Shown here piece after piece: positions 39,295 through 52,376 of a DNA stretch of 64,000 nt; the stretch's first letter is position 1; each line of letters opens with the position of its first letter. This DNA is from Dryas octopetala (Eukaryota; Streptophyta; Magnoliopsida; Rosales; Rosaceae): assembly GCA_963921425.1 (NCBI GenBank), contig OY992832.1, forward strand, positions 14,854,835-14,918,834. Reading direction: 5' to 3'. Under the pieces are notes generated by a model. That model worked only from the letters and a program-made list of their open reading frames with translations. It searched no databases and was not told the origin of the DNA. Both the position numbers and the translations under genes were made by a program.

Positions 39295-39612
39295 CAATGT
39301 TCTAAACATCGCTGGGCAGGCGAGCGGCCGGAGGGGGCCTAGCGCCTAGGAGCCTAGGCGGTTTTCTTATTAGTATTAGTATTAGCCTAAGGGGGCTTTA
39401 CTAGCTTCATACAATAAAAAAATTGTTACTTATTTAGATAAATTGTTACTCGTTGAAATGTATATTTTGAAAAATTATTATTTGTTATTTATTATTAGTA
39501 TTTTATACTTAAAAACAATTAAAAAATAATTAAAAAACACCAAAGTGTTAATCGGGCGGCTGGCCAATGCCTAGCGCCTAGTCGGCCGCCTAGAGGGATT
39601 TTTAGAACACTG
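39295..39612. mobile_element. hAT-type MITE with perfect 8-base target duplication
   Basis: Ends CAATGTTCTAAACATC and, in reverse complement, CAGTGTTCTAAAAATC. Inverted GC-rich arms carry GCCTAGCGCCTAG and its inverse. Flanked on both sides by ATATAAAT (39287-39294 and 39613-39620). About 318 bases, no coding capacity. Confidence 0.85.
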
Positions 39613-40181
39613 ATATAAATTAAGGTCGTCTGAGCAAGTTGGGAGTCGATCAAACTGATCGTATTCAATACTCACACCTACTATTTAGCCCGCTTACAAC
39701 TTAATTTGGGCTTTAGTTTCAGTCAGTAGGGCCAGCAGTGCTAATTATTGAACTAGTGCTGCTGTACCGTGGTACATTCCAACAACGAATTAACTTCCTC
39801 AATCAATTGTCAACTGTGAAACATTAATTGGTGGAACTCAATTATTAATGTGTTCAATAATTATGACCAGCCTTTACGTAAACTAATATATGTTTAATTT
39901 TGGGGCTGAGTAATGTGCAGTTAACTCCTATGTCAAACAATAATAATAACTATCTATTTACATATATATATATGAACATAAAAAAGAAGTGATAAGAAAT
40001 TATAATCAATGAGCAAAAATTGATTCAAGATACATCGATTACAAACAAAAAAAAAAAACCTTTTAAGAATGCCTTTTTGTTATTTTATTTTTCTTTGGCT
40101 GAAGTAGTAAAATGTAGCTTAATTAGCATCCATGCTTAATTCTTCATAGACACTCTATGTTATATATTCTCCACAAAATAG

Positions 40182-41115
40182 TAGGGGTGTGCATAGTTCA
40201 AAAAACCGTACCACAAAGAAATAACTGTAACCAAACTAATATTTTCGAATTGGCCAATCTGAGAATCAAAACCAAACCAAGGCTAATCCAATCCGACTGG
40301 TTTGGTTAATCACAGATATTGGTTCGGATGATTTGGTTATCTGAAAACCAATAACAACTGGGCCAAAATATTAAGCCCAACTTTATGAGTTTTTTAGATA
40401 ATGACCCATTTTTCAAGCTTCATTTGACTAGCTAAAGGCTCATTTTGCACACTTCATATGACTATATAAAAGCTCATTTTGACAATCTAAGCACTTGTTT
40501 GAAATTCAAACACAAGTTCTAATAAATTTCAACACAAACAAATAAGTGACAAGTTTTAACCAATTACACAACATAAAAAACAAAATGAACAGTCAGCAGA
40601 ATGAACAAGTGACAAGTTCTTACCCCTCTATCGTTTTTTGTTACATTGGAGAGAATCGAATCCTGGACCTAGCCTAGTTCTAATCCTTACCCTTCTATAG
40701 TTTAAAACCATATATAAACTATAATAGGTAATTTGGTTTTCTCTATAATTAATAGGTATTAAAATCATATAGTATAAATTATAAACTATATACTAAATAA
40801 ACTATAAAGTATATAAACTATAATTATAAACATATACAAAAGTACAAACATATATAAATTATAATAGGGAATTTGATTTATTCTATAATTAATAAGTATT
40901 AAAATCATATATAAAACAATTAATATATATTATCAGTGGTGATTCGGTTCGGTTAAAACCGAAAATTTTCATATTGAAAACCAAACCACAAAATTTGGAT
41001 TGGTTTGATTTGATATTCGAAAATAAAAACAAACAAAAAAAAGACTATATCAAACTGATCCAGTTGATTTGATCCGATTTGAAACTTGATTTTTCGGTAT
41101 TTTTACACACCCTTA
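40182..41115. mobile_element. hAT-like non-autonomous element (TAGGGGTGTGCA ends)
   Basis: The left end TAGGGGTGTGCATAGTTC is matched by the inverted right end ACACACCCTTA. GGTTCGGTTAAAACCGAA-type words inside (near 40315 and 40943) are typical of a widespread plant hAT group. No transposase. Flanks CAAAATAG and CAAATTAA are only a weak duplication. Confidence 0.5.
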
Positions 41116-41549
41116 CAAATTAAATAGTACGTATGCTCTTATATTCAACGTGGATGTATCACAGAGTGTCTATGAAGAATTCAATATTTGTTTTCCCTTT
41201 ATGATTAATTACCTTTTCTGCTGATATGTTATGTCATTTGTTATAATGTCAATTCATCGTCATAAATATACACATTAAGTCAAGAAAACTCTTTTATTTC
41301 TCTGTCCGGCCATTGCAATTAATGAGGATATACTCAGCGAGAAAAAAAAAGGAGGATATATATAATTAAATATATAAGAAATATCAGACTAGCTATAGAT
41401 ATATTTTTTCTATGAAAATGAAATTAATTTAGTTTAGTCCAGCCAATTATGAATGTTCTTGGCTAATTAAGCCCTCATTATATATATAGATTAGTTGGCC
41501 AAACTTCGGTGCTGGAAATGGGACACATGCATGTGGTCACCTAAAACCC

Positions 41550-41551
<2 letters not shown>

Positions 41552-41612
<61 letters not shown>
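41552..41612. repeat. (GA)n microsatellite
   Basis: Pure GA run of about 61 bases, some 360 bases before the glycine-rich protein gene. Similar GA runs are common near plant promoters. Confidence 0.95.
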
Positions 41613-41614
<2 letters not shown>

Positions 41615-41885
41615 GAAGCTCATGCAAAAGAAGTCCACTAAGCTAGCTAGTACTGAAAGCTGGAACGAAAGTATTTCATAATAAGAGCAACGTGAAGATC
41701 CAGTGGGATTAGTCAGGGGTGGGGCATGCATGTTGATTGTTGGATCAGACCACAGACTACAGACTACAATCAAAGACAGTTAGGTTTGCATTAACTGTCC
41801 CAACACGGTTTATAGATGAGAAGATGGCCCAAGAATTTAAGACCAACCGTACTATCTGTCTATCTCCATTTAAGCTTCACATGCA

Positions 41886-41900
41886 TGTCTATATATATAT
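41886..41900 (+). promoter_or_regulatory. TATA region of the glycine-rich protein gene
   Basis: TATATATATATTCCCC lies about 75 bases before the ATG, preceded by CATGCATG, an RY-type element. Spacing fits a core promoter. Confidence 0.5.
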
Positions 41901-41968
41901 TCCCCCTCTCAATCCCCCGCTTCACAATCAAACTCATCATCTTAACTACTACTATTCAGCTAATTAAG

Positions 41969-42463
41969 ATGACTAAATATTATTCTAGGCTTCTTCTTCT
42001 TGCGCTTTTTGGTGCTTTCATTCTCACCAGTGGTGCAAGGAAGCTTGGCACTGAAAAGGGCTCCTTTGGAGATGAAAAGAATTTGTATCGCCACCCACGC
42101 TTGGGTGGTGGCGGTGGGCTAGGTGGCGGAGGTGGCGGTGGGCTTGGCGGGGGAGGAGGGTTAGGTGGTGGTGCTGGAGGAGGGGCTGGTGCTGGAGCTG
42201 GTGGCGGACTTGGCGGAGGAGGTGGATTGGGTGGCGGTGGCGGTGGCGGCGGAGGCTTTGGTGGTGGTGGTGGCGGAGGAGTAGGTGGTGGAGCAGGTTT
42301 TGGAGGGGGAGCTGGGTTTGGAGGAGGGGCTGGTGGTGGAGCTGGAGGAGGTGGTGGAGGAGGGTTCGGAGGTGGTGGCGGTGGAGGACTTGGGGGCGGA
42401 GCAGGTGGAGGTTTCGGTGGAGGAGCTGGTGCTGGTGGTGGGCTTGGAGGTGGATTTCCTTGA
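41969..42463 (+). CDS. Secreted glycine-rich protein
   Basis: Single exon, 164 residues. The start MTKYYSRLLLLALFGAFILT is a signal peptide, probably cleaved after SGA. A short charged linker (RKLGTEKGSFGDEKNLYRH) follows, then about 120 residues made of GGG runs broken by Leu, Phe and Ala (GGGLGGG, GGGFGGG, GAGAG), ending GGLGGGFP. This is the layout of plant structural glycine-rich cell-wall proteins. The upstream in-frame ATG at 41816 is ignored because the TATA box lies downstream of it. No cysteine-rich or RNA-binding domain is present. The repeat is prone to length variation. Confidence 0.85.
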   Translation: MTKYYSRLLLLALFGAFILTSGARKLGTEKGSFGDEKNLYRHPRLGGGGGLGGGGGGGLGGGGGLGGGAGGGAGAGAGGGLGGGGGLGGGGGGGGGFGGGGGGGVGGGAGFGGGAGFGGGAGGGAGGGGGGGFGGGGGGGLGGGAGGGFGGGAGAGGGLGGGFP

Positions 42464-44411
42464 TTGAGGACATATGAAGCTACATTATGCACTTCCAAAT
42501 TAATTATATACTTTTCATATATATCAATATTCTCTATCTAGCAATCTGGCTAGCTAGCTAGCTCTATGTTAAGCAGTCTTTGTTGGGTCAACTATCGATC
42601 ATGTGTACTGTACGTGCTATCGTTGCTTAATTTGTTTGATTTTTCTCCAATTGTAATTGAAGACACAAGCAGCTCTTCTATTCAAATGAATATTAATTAA
42701 TTAATTTGCTCTTGTGTTTTCCATGCATGCATGTTACTATAAAAATCAAAGTTTATGTGTTCATCTCTAACTAGATCTCTCAACTCAAGCTCAATGAGAT
42801 AGTTCAGTAGTAGTACACTTCATTATTTAGTAGGAGTAATATTTTTCCTCAGTAAAATAGTGGCCGGCCGGAGTGTTGTAATTCATATCCACATGCATGA
42901 CATGCAGATGAACCAACAAGATGGATCTTACCAAAATAAAAATAAAAAATTAAGATGAAGAAAACAGCATTAGGACAAACAAACAATCAAGAAAAGAATA
43001 AGAGTTCGGATATTGTTAGAATTAGGACAAACAAACTGATTAATGACACACATGCATGCATATTTCCGGTAAGGCTAGTGTACGTTGGTTATTTTATTAT
43101 TGTATTGACTTATAAAATTTACATATTTAAAATCATTATAGTATTTGAATTAAATACACTAATACTCATGAATTTTCATTTTATTCATCTTTAGTCCATA
43201 AATTTTAATACTTTTCAATTGAGTCCTTAAATTTCAATAATTAATGATCGATCCAAACATTCAGTGTAGACTTTGGACCGATAATGACAATTGCAATTTT
43301 TTTTTTTTTTAAACTTTTTGTTCGTTGGATTTTTTTTTAATTACTTTCTTATATATATATAATTGTGTATTTACATTTTCAAAAGTGACGTGTAAGAAAT
43401 TCATATAAATGAATAATGTTTTATGTTATTATAAGTTGAGAGTTTGAACTTAGCATCTAACGTTTAAAAGTTAACGCTGATATTCGAACGCTAACCCAGC
43501 CTTCTTCAATTAAATTGATGTTAGGGGGTCATCATTTACAAAGAAATTTTGTCAAGATTTATGGAACGAATCACGTACTAATTTATCATTTAAAAAAAAA
43601 AAGAGAAGGCTTAATAATTATTTTGACTTGTGTGTTAATTAAATTATCCCCAACACGAACAGTCAATTTACCCGTCAAATTTTTTTAAATAGGCTAATGG
43701 CGTTAGGTTAAAATAGACAATTTACACCCAAAATTTTACATGAGTAAGACACAGTTTAACAGTACTAAGATTTGTATCATTTCTCAAAATTCAAGGCACA
43801 AAAAAGAACAAATTTGGTGGAATTGGAGTGAATGGGATAGACAGAAAAGACCTATGCAAGTTTTTTGGTGTAAATTGTCCATTTGCCCTCACCAAAAGAT
43901 CACGTGACATTTTTTGGATGGAAATTGAGATAAATTTGGAAGAATTTGGATCACATTTACCTATTTTAAATAATTTAGTGGATAAATTTGACACAGAGAT
44001 AAAGTTTAAGGGGGAAAAATCACTACGAAGCAAAAAAAAGAATTATGTAATCACTAATTTACTGATAAAAAAAGCTGAAATCGAATAGTAGTTATGGAAC
44101 CGCGTAAATGAATCGCCCGCGGTCTCCTATTTTCTACATAGAAAACGACACGTCGTTGGGGAATCGAATTTCGCCGCCGCTCCATCCTTCCTAGCTCATT
44201 TAGAAGCCATGTCCTCCAAAATAACACCTTCCATATTGAGACTGAGATTCGCAGAATAATCCAATATATAATAAATAATATAACAAGACGTGCTTAAAAC
44301 TCTTCGCGCCGTCTCTCTCTCCCTCTTCGTCTGAAAAAGTGAATGCGAAACCCTACGTTCTGAAATCGCACTCGCATTATCAGCTAAGCCAAAGAGTGAT
44401 CCGAGACGACG
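42464..44411. other. Intergenic between GRP and E2 genes
   Basis: GRP 3' region, then AT-rich DNA. About 43680-44090 has an open frame but reads as non-coding dispersed sequence. The E2 leader and promoter occupy the last 300 bases. No gene is seen. Confidence 0.45.
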
Positions 44412-47400
44412 ATGTTGTTAGGCGTCATAAGGCGACGAGTCGTTTCTGGAGGCTCCTCTGCTTCGGTAACAAATCCATCACACTCCTATTATTTCTTTCT
44501 TTCTTTGTTTTCTTCTTCTTCTTCTTCTTCTTCTTCTTCTTCTTTTTGGTTAAATTTGAGAAATATATGATTCGGAAAGCTTAAGTATGTGGTTTGTCTC
44601 AGATTTTGGGGCAGTCGTTGCACTTAATCCGACCTATTGCAAACAAGGAGGTTCGTACTGGACTTACTTTGGATTTTGTGTTCCTTTTTGATGTTACACA
44701 ATGTGCATGGTTCTGTTTATTATAATATGAATTGGTTTTTGCTTGTTTTCGACGTGGGAATGTGGTTTTGTTGTTCTAATGTTTCAGTGATTTGGTATTG
44801 TTGTATGTTGCAATTTTGATTTTGATGTACGCGGGAACAGATTCTTCTTCAACCCAGAGGAGGATTGGGTCGTGTCCGAAACATTTCTCACCTCATTTTA
44901 GCAGGTGAATTTAGCTGAAAGAAAGATAGATATGCAAATATGGTTGTGTTCTGCTCAATGTATCAGTGTGATTGATGCTAGTGTATATGTTTTCTTATTA
45001 CAGGTTCCTCGCCTTGTATCAGGACAACGAGGTTAGTCACACCATTTTCTTGTTTATCTCTATTCAGTTTGATATGATATGCATTTTGAACTACTGAATT
45101 GCATTGTGCTAGGATATATACTCATAGAATGTATTATCTGTGTAAATGATTAGTAATGGTAAGTGCTCTTCAGGAGAGAACCTCTCTCTTCAGCTGCATC
45201 TATTTGAATTTCCAGTGCATTCTTTTTTAATCTGTTTTTTATGATTCCTTGCTTGACCCAGTGAGGAGAGAACCATTTGGCTGCCTATAAGGTTCTCCCA
45301 TCTCTTTATGTATTTTCAATCTCTTTCTGTCACCTTTGGCCTGATTGTAAACCAAGGTTCTAAATTCAATTTTTTTTTTGGTCTAAAGAATTTCATTTCA
45401 TTAACATAAAACAATTTTGAGTAAACAAGGAGTAAATTAAATTATTTTTCCCCCTTTTATTTGAGTTTTATTATAAACTGATTTTTTCTTTAATGTAATT
45501 TACTTTTATTTTTTTTAAGAAAAAAATCCACATAGCTTTACTTCTGTACAGGGATGTTAGCAGCCTTATTCAACCAGAGCCTCTCAGACACATGTGGAGC
45601 AGGCCCTTTTCCTCAGAGACTGGTGTGATATCTACTTCTCTCCCATCATTTTAACTGATCATATGTGTAATTGTTTGTATGTCATTTATTGTTCAAGGAT
45701 ACATGCACTGTTCCTTGGGCACATTTTTGGGGATTGCCTTTTGTTCAAAGTTTCATCACTATAATAACTGTTATTTTCATCAATTTCTACTTTGATTTAT
45801 TTTTTGAAAGAAATATGTTGTCAGATTTATTTAGTGAGCAGTCTGTGAGCAATTTAGGTTATTAAGAACACACCATTGTGCACCTGGATTACCAATTCTA
45901 CAGTTCCACTGCATTTTTCCCTTACGTTTATATATAGATTATGCAGTGACTTAAACAAGTAGTCTATGGTCAGTGTATATTTGTCAGAAAAAATTGAACA
46001 AATAGTGTCTTGTTTATTTTTTAAGTAGAAACAGGAAAGAGCAGCACACCAAATACTCTCTCTATCTCTTTCTCTCACTCACACAAACACACACATTTAT
46101 AAACAACTTTAGAGCTTTTATGAGCTTGAGGAAGAGATTTATCTTAGGGGCACTACCTGTTGGAGGAAAAACTAAAAGGAGGTGGCTTACACCAAAAAAA
46201 AAAAAAGTAGTATTAGTTTTTCACAGTTTCAGTAGTAGGAGAAGTTAGGGGTGGTTTCTAAGATTCATAATAGGGAAATAGGGAAGAAAATCCTCTAGTG
46301 ATTTATTTAAAGCAGGTTATCTTGCCAAATTGTACAACTTATGACACCACAGAAAGGATTAGGATTGATAATTTATGCTGGTGTCTTTCCAGTAAAAAGA
46401 GCTTTGTCCTTTGGTATATGCATTGTGTGCCTGGACTATTTTAGATTCTCTGGTGAAATTAATGTTTTGGTATCTACTCTCTCTCTCTCTGCTGATGTTT
46501 AACTTTCAGTTTCCTGTGTGATGAAGGGGATTTGATTGATGCTGTTGTCCCTTTTATGGGTGAATCTATTACTGATGGCACTTTGGCGAAGTTGTTGAAG
46601 AGTATGCTCACCCAATTCTGATATTCTCTCGAATGTTTATAATGGTCATTTAGTCTGGTCCTATGACTGATATGTCTGCATCTGATTTTATGTGGCAGAT
46701 CCTGGTGATAGGGTTGAAGTTGATGAACCAATTGCTCAAGTTGAAACAGATAAGGTTCTATTATGCTTTATTTGAATCTGTTATGGAAGCTTTCCACAGT
46801 TGCAAACAGGATTGATAGGTCCTATGTGACAGGAATCAGGAGTAGGATTTTAATTCTGTGTTAATTTTCATCAGGTGACAATTGATGTTGCTAGTCCTGA
46901 ATCCGGTGTAATCCAAAAGGTAATAGGTTTTGCAGTCCCCCCTCTCCCCCTCCCATCAAAGATTACTTATTCCCAGTAATTTTGGTGCTCTTTCTGGGAA
47001 TGGATAGGTTTCTAAATGTTTTAATTTGCCACTATGTTTACTTTAATTCTTGGCAGTTTGTGGCCAATGAAGGGGATACTGTGGAACCAGGTACCAAGAT
47101 TGCTGTTATCTCAAAGTCTGGTGAAGGTGTTGCCTTTGTTGGTCCATCTGAGAAGACATCAGAGAGTGCACAACCATCACCCCCCGTTGAAAAGATTGAC
47201 AAGGAGAAGCAAAAACCAAAAGTTGAAACTACTCCTGTTACTGAGAAGCCTAAAGCACCCTCTCCACCACCTCCTAAACCCTCTGCTAGAGAACCCCAAC
47301 TTCCCCCAAAGGAGAGGGAACGGCGAGTAAGTGTTATATGGTTTCTTATATTCAATTTTACCTACTTTTTGTTTTCCTCTTAAAAATTTCCTGTATAAGA

Positions 47401-49144
47401 ATTTTAAAAGGTAGTTTTTGACGGGCTTAATAATTTTAAACGTCATCATTGCAGATTCCTATGACAAGGCTTCGGAAACGGGTTGCTACGAGATTGAAAG
47501 ATTCACAGAACACATTCGCAATGCTGACGACATTCAATGAAGTTGATATGTAAGTTCAGACATCTGTCAGCCTATGTCAATTTTTTTTTTTTTTTTCAGT
47601 TTTTGGGTTTAATTCATTCCCAGTTGATTGGTTATGCCCGATCTTGATTTAAACTGACTGTAGTTGGACTCTAGTATATCTATTTGCTTTAGTATGGACT
47701 TGGGATACCTATGGCTCAAGGATGAAGCCATGATTATATTATTGGGACCATATGTCCATGCTCTTTTCTTCTGTCACTGATTTGCTGCTTGTGGCAGGAC
47801 AAATTTGATGAAGCTTCGTTCTGACTACAAGGATGCATTTGTTGAGAAGCATGGAGTCAAGTTGGGGCTTATGTCGGGATTTGTGAAAGTACGCAATGCA
47901 TAATACATGTAGAATTGCCAGTATGAAACATAGACTAACATGTTGCTTGCATATGTGAACTTATATATCTTTTTATGTTTTCTGTTAACAGGCTGCTGTC
48001 AGTGGGCTCCAAAATCAGCCTATTATTAATGCAGTCATTGATGGGGATGATATCATATATAGAGATTACATAGATATAAGTATAGCCGTCGGTACTCCAA
48101 AGGTTTGTCTAGAATTCATCTGATTTATTTACTTAATATGTTCATCTAGACAAATTGCAAAAGTAAATGTCAAAATAGCTGTTGTAGGTAAAAGGATTTT
48201 TCAGAATTTTCTTTGTTGTTTGGCATAACATTTGGAACTTTGGTTTAACATTCTTCTACATTTTTAAGATCCCATCTAGGATTACACTTTTAGATTTTAA
48301 GGAAGAGTGAAAAATGCTATATAGTGTTGTTTTTAAGGCTTTGCCATATATCATGTGATTCATGTGAGCTCAGTATGCTTGACGGTGGTTTAGTTTCATT
48401 TGTTTGACCTTATAGTTTAGTTATCAGGGCCACAATCTTTAATTGTTGAGGAGCCATCTCTTTTAGTACCTCAGTAGTTGTAATTGTTTTTTGCAATATA
48501 CATATTTAGAGACTGAAAAATACATGTAAAATGAGAATGCATTTTAATTGCTACTTTTAAGTTTCTTCAATTTATTTCCTAGCAGGGTCTTGTTGTGCCA
48601 GTTATCCGCAATGCCGATAAGATGAACTTCGCTGATATAGAGAAGGAGATCAACACTCTCGCCAAGAAGGCAAATGATGGATCTATATCAATCGATGAGA
48701 TGGCTGGAGGTTCATTTACAATATCCAATGGTGGAGTTTATGGAAGCCTTATAAGTACCCCCATCATCAACCCTCCTCAGGTCTGGTGCTTCTCTGACGC
48801 AATTTGATCATCTTATTGCAACAAATAGAACTTCATATTTCTTGTACACAACTATTTTTTATTAATACCTGCTGGGTTTGTGAGTAAATATACAAAAATA
48901 TGAAATACAAAAATAAGAAAAAGAAATCTCAGACAAGTGATATTTTTGGCAGTCGGCAATCTTGGGTATGCACTCAATAGTGAACCGTCCCATGGTTGTT
49001 GGAGGCAACGTAGTCCCGCGACCAATGATGTACATTGCTCTTACCTATGACCATCGGCTGATTGATGGAAGAGAGGCAGTTTTCTTCTTGCGTCGCATTA
49101 AAGATGTTGTGGAGGACCCCCGAAGGCTTCTCCTTGACATATGA
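44412..49144 (+). CDS. DLST: 2-oxoglutarate dehydrogenase E2 (dihydrolipoyl succinyltransferase), mitochondrial
   Basis: Core of the mitochondrial 2-oxoglutarate dehydrogenase complex of the TCA cycle; it passes succinyl groups from lipoate to CoA. Fourteen exons (44412-44465, 44603-44650, 44841-44904, 45004-45031, 45552-45622, 46527-46601, 46699-46754, 46875-46919, 47057-47326, 47455-47549, 47798-47888, 47992-48102, 48586-48780, 48953-49144) give 464 residues, the usual plant length. An Arg/Ser-rich presequence ends near RPFSSETG. The lipoyl domain follows with Lys132 in VETDKVTIDV, then a Pro/Lys linker (about 180-235) and the catalytic domain, ending with the active-site [11 protein letters not shown] (His435, Asp439). 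No E1/E3-binding domain lies between linker and core, as is usual for this enzyme. Confidence 0.95.
44504..44543 (+). repeat. (TTC)n microsatellite in E2 intron 1
   Basis: About ten to thirteen TTC units directly inside the first intron. Likely length-variable. Confidence 0.85.
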
Positions 49145-51919
49145 AGCTCCCTTCAGCAATGCTACATGGTGGGGGCAACCGACCCCTTTAGCTTTTTTTA
49201 TTTAATGATATTGAAGCATTTTTTTAATTAATTATTGATAATGATATTTTTTTTTAGGATATATTGACGATGAAATTTATAAATATAGTACCAATTTGGA
49301 GAGATTATGTGTTCTCGGATTGATCATTTTGAGTTCTCTTTTAAGAAAAAAAAAATCTCTTTTACGGTTTTACCCAATTTTTTTTTTTTTTTTTTCAATT
49401 AAGGGAGAAGGGAAGAACGGAGGATTGAACTTGGGTGCAGGAGGATTAATTCTATATCCTTTTCAATTGGGCTACTTTAACAATTGCATATTTTACATAA
49501 GTTTGAAATATCCAATGTTAAATTTTATAATTACAATAAATTCATACGAGATAGACTATAAGGGGTTAATTGGTCGTTTATCACAATAACATTTTCTATT
49601 TATCATTAAGCATATAATAAGTATTAATTTTATATATTGCCTATTTTTTATAGGTTGCCAGTTGCCCTCATTTTGGTAAAATTTTTTGAAACTCTAAAAT
49701 ATCATTGTTTAATAAAACTATTAAAAGTGTATTGTTTAATAATAAATTAAAACATTCAATTATTTTATAACAAAACAACTATAGTTTATAACGGTGAACA
49801 AGTAACTTAGGAGGTGAATGATGTTGTGTCAATTACATATGCCAATAAGTCCATTAAATTGTGCAATGTTTGTTAACACTTTAAATGTGATTTCTTAAAT
49901 AAAAAGTGATCGTCAATTATTTTTACATGATATGTTTGTCATAATAAACTTACTTTTCTAACTTATGATAACCAAATATAAATTTGTGTCTTAATGACCT
50001 AGCGTAAAAACTATCAATGTAAAGAAAAATTTTAGTTGATATATGTTTTATTATTGATATATAGATCGCGACCATTTCCATTGAGATATACCTCATCTTA
50101 ATATGATGAGAGATATGGCTTGTGGGACTCATTTTCACATTGTAATTTGATTATTAAAACCATTTATTTTATAAGTCTAAGATCATTTTCGCAAAAAAAT
50201 AGGTAAATTATAAATCATTTAGACTTCTAATTGTGATAGCCAACCTGGAATAGTTAGACAACTTAAATTATCACTCCCATATTTATGCACATATAGCAAA
50301 TTATAGGCAGTGTTTGTAACATGATTATTAGATGAAATATCTGAGCAGAGGAGCCAATGTGAGAAATTTCCAATACACCTTTTCACCATCATCATATTCA
50401 TACCCCTGATCTATTAAACCATTCAATATGTGAACCTCCAATGCTGCAATATCCAGTAGAGTAGATGCAGTCAAACTATCAGCCAACACTGTGATAGTTA
50501 GAAGATACGGAGTCATAGACATTGGATTGGAGTTCAGTTTTATGTGATTGAGGTGGAACAGAAAATCTTCTGTCTTTATTAAACCCTGTTCTTGCAAATG
50601 TTTGATTCGTATTGATAATTAACTTTAGGTTTTGTTCTTGAATTTGCAGGCACGTAAACTTGCCAAAATCTTCTCACGCTCAAACCAGGTTTTTTTTCAC
50701 ATTTGTCCATTTGTAATAATGGTGTAGAACATAGAAACAGGATACATGTATTTGTGAATATTGTGAACCCCAGAAGCAAAAAGGAGACATGTCCATCACT
50801 TACATATATGCAGACTTCTACCTTATAGACTGAGTAGTTCATGTTGATTTATTTCAGATTTTATTAGAGGCAAGTCCATGAAACACCAAGATCTGCATCA
50901 ATGGACTGTCATAAAAAAGGCAAGGTATAGGTCAGAATGTAGCTAGCTTGACCATTGACTTGGGAAGTAGATATTTTCAATACCAATATTCAAAATTGTA
51001 GTGAATTAGATGGATCCTATCCGAAATTGCTTTAGAAACACCTGCTCTGGTTTTATGTATGAGATGCATTGTGGTTCCAATAATTAAGAATTGGGTACCC
51101 TGCCACAGCATTAAACATCAAATTGGATATGAATACTGCAAGTGTGGAAGTATGAGATGGATGTCATTTTTTAGTTAATTAATTAGATTAAAAATTAAAT
51201 ATTGTGACACCCTCTACTTTAATCTAGACCACTAATTTGGTCTGGCCATCAGTATGTAGGTAGCAGACAAAAAAAAAAAAGGAGAGAAAAACTTACCTAT
51301 CCCTGTGGTAGGGACATGTGGTGTCACAATCCAATGAAAGAGGGAGAGAATGAGAAAAAGAGAGGAGGAAAGAGAGTGAGAGAAAGGGAGAGAACCAATG
51401 AAAGAGTGAATGTGATGTCATGTCAGTGTAACATGAATACAAAAAAGTTCTTCTCAAAAAGGGATTTTAGGAGTCAAACTCGACTAAATCTTGTATGGGG
51501 CATGCCCCAATGCCCATTGAAGGCTCTCTCGTCAAACTCTCGTTGGCATTTTTTCAATGGGAAACATATATATGTTAGCACTTAGTAGTTAGGTAATTGA
51601 CTTCTCTGGGGCCGGTAGGCTAATATATATATATCTCTATATATATGGTGAATGTTAGTAATTAAGAAGGGGAATCAGAACATAAATTGTCACTACTTCA
51701 AATACAGCTAGGGCAATTGCGATCAATATGATCTGATGATTCAGATATAGTCTGGTTGATGGCATTCATCCCTATTTTCCATCTTTGTTGCCAAATTGAT
51801 AATGCATGAATGACAGTTTGATTGACAATTACATATATACCTCTTGATGTTTCAAAACTGTTGCATATAACCCCTATATTGAGACGAAAAATGATGAGAA
51901 ATTATGCAAAAAGACATGT
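49145..51919. other. Intergenic after the E2 gene
   Basis: AT-rich. 50066-50220 is a decayed partial copy of the foldback family of elements B and D (ATTGAGATATACCTCATCTT, CGCAAAAAAATAGG, AAATCATTTAG). An 89-codon minus-strand frame at 50328-50597 has no recognisable family. No confident gene. Confidence 0.45.
50066..50220. repeat. Decayed half-copy of the foldback B/D family
   Basis: Matches the left arm of element B in order: TTTCCATTGAGATATACCTC, a GATGAG stem, a GTGGGACTCATTTTCAC block, GATCATTTTCGCAAAAA and AAATCATTT. The right arm is missing. Confidence 0.5.
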
Positions 51920-52345
51920 TGTAATGTCCTAAAAAAAAAAAAAATAATAATATTTATGGGCTTTAAAATTGGGTTAAATTTCTAAGTTTGGGCTTTAGCC
52001 CAATTGTTTTACAAGAGAATAAAAACCCAACTAAAAAAAAAAAAATTTGAATGGGTTTGAAGATAATACCAACGTCCATTCCCTTAATTACATATGTTTA
52101 AGCTTTGACACATAAGCCTTGATCAATGGTTTTGATTCTTCTTAGAGGGATGAGTCACCTCTAGGCAATGATGAGAGCCAATGAGCTTAACCAGATTTGA
52201 GCCAACAATTTGTTACTCCAACCAACAAGTTGGATTATAAATAAAGGGCTTTGGTGTGAAGAGCTCACACTTAAGGAAGTAACGAAGAAAAACTGAACAG
52301 AGAAAAGAACAGAGGGAGAGAGAGAGGAAGAGAAAGAGAAAGAGA

Positions 52346-52376
<31 letters not shown>

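Noticed and set aside
41980-42498. 172-residue proline-rich minus-strand frame
   Set aside because: It is the complement of the GGN repeats of the glycine-rich protein; the plus strand has the signal peptide and TATA box.
43828-44088. 86-codon plus-strand frame before the E2 gene
   Set aside because: No family resemblance, and the text looks like dispersed non-coding repeat.
50328-50597. 89-codon minus-strand frame
   Set aside because: No recognised domain, no convincing flanking exons; too little to call a gene or relic.
51210-51240. TGTGACACCC start reminiscent of Cassandra TRIM elements
   Set aside because: No 5S-RNA-like sequence or second LTR follows.
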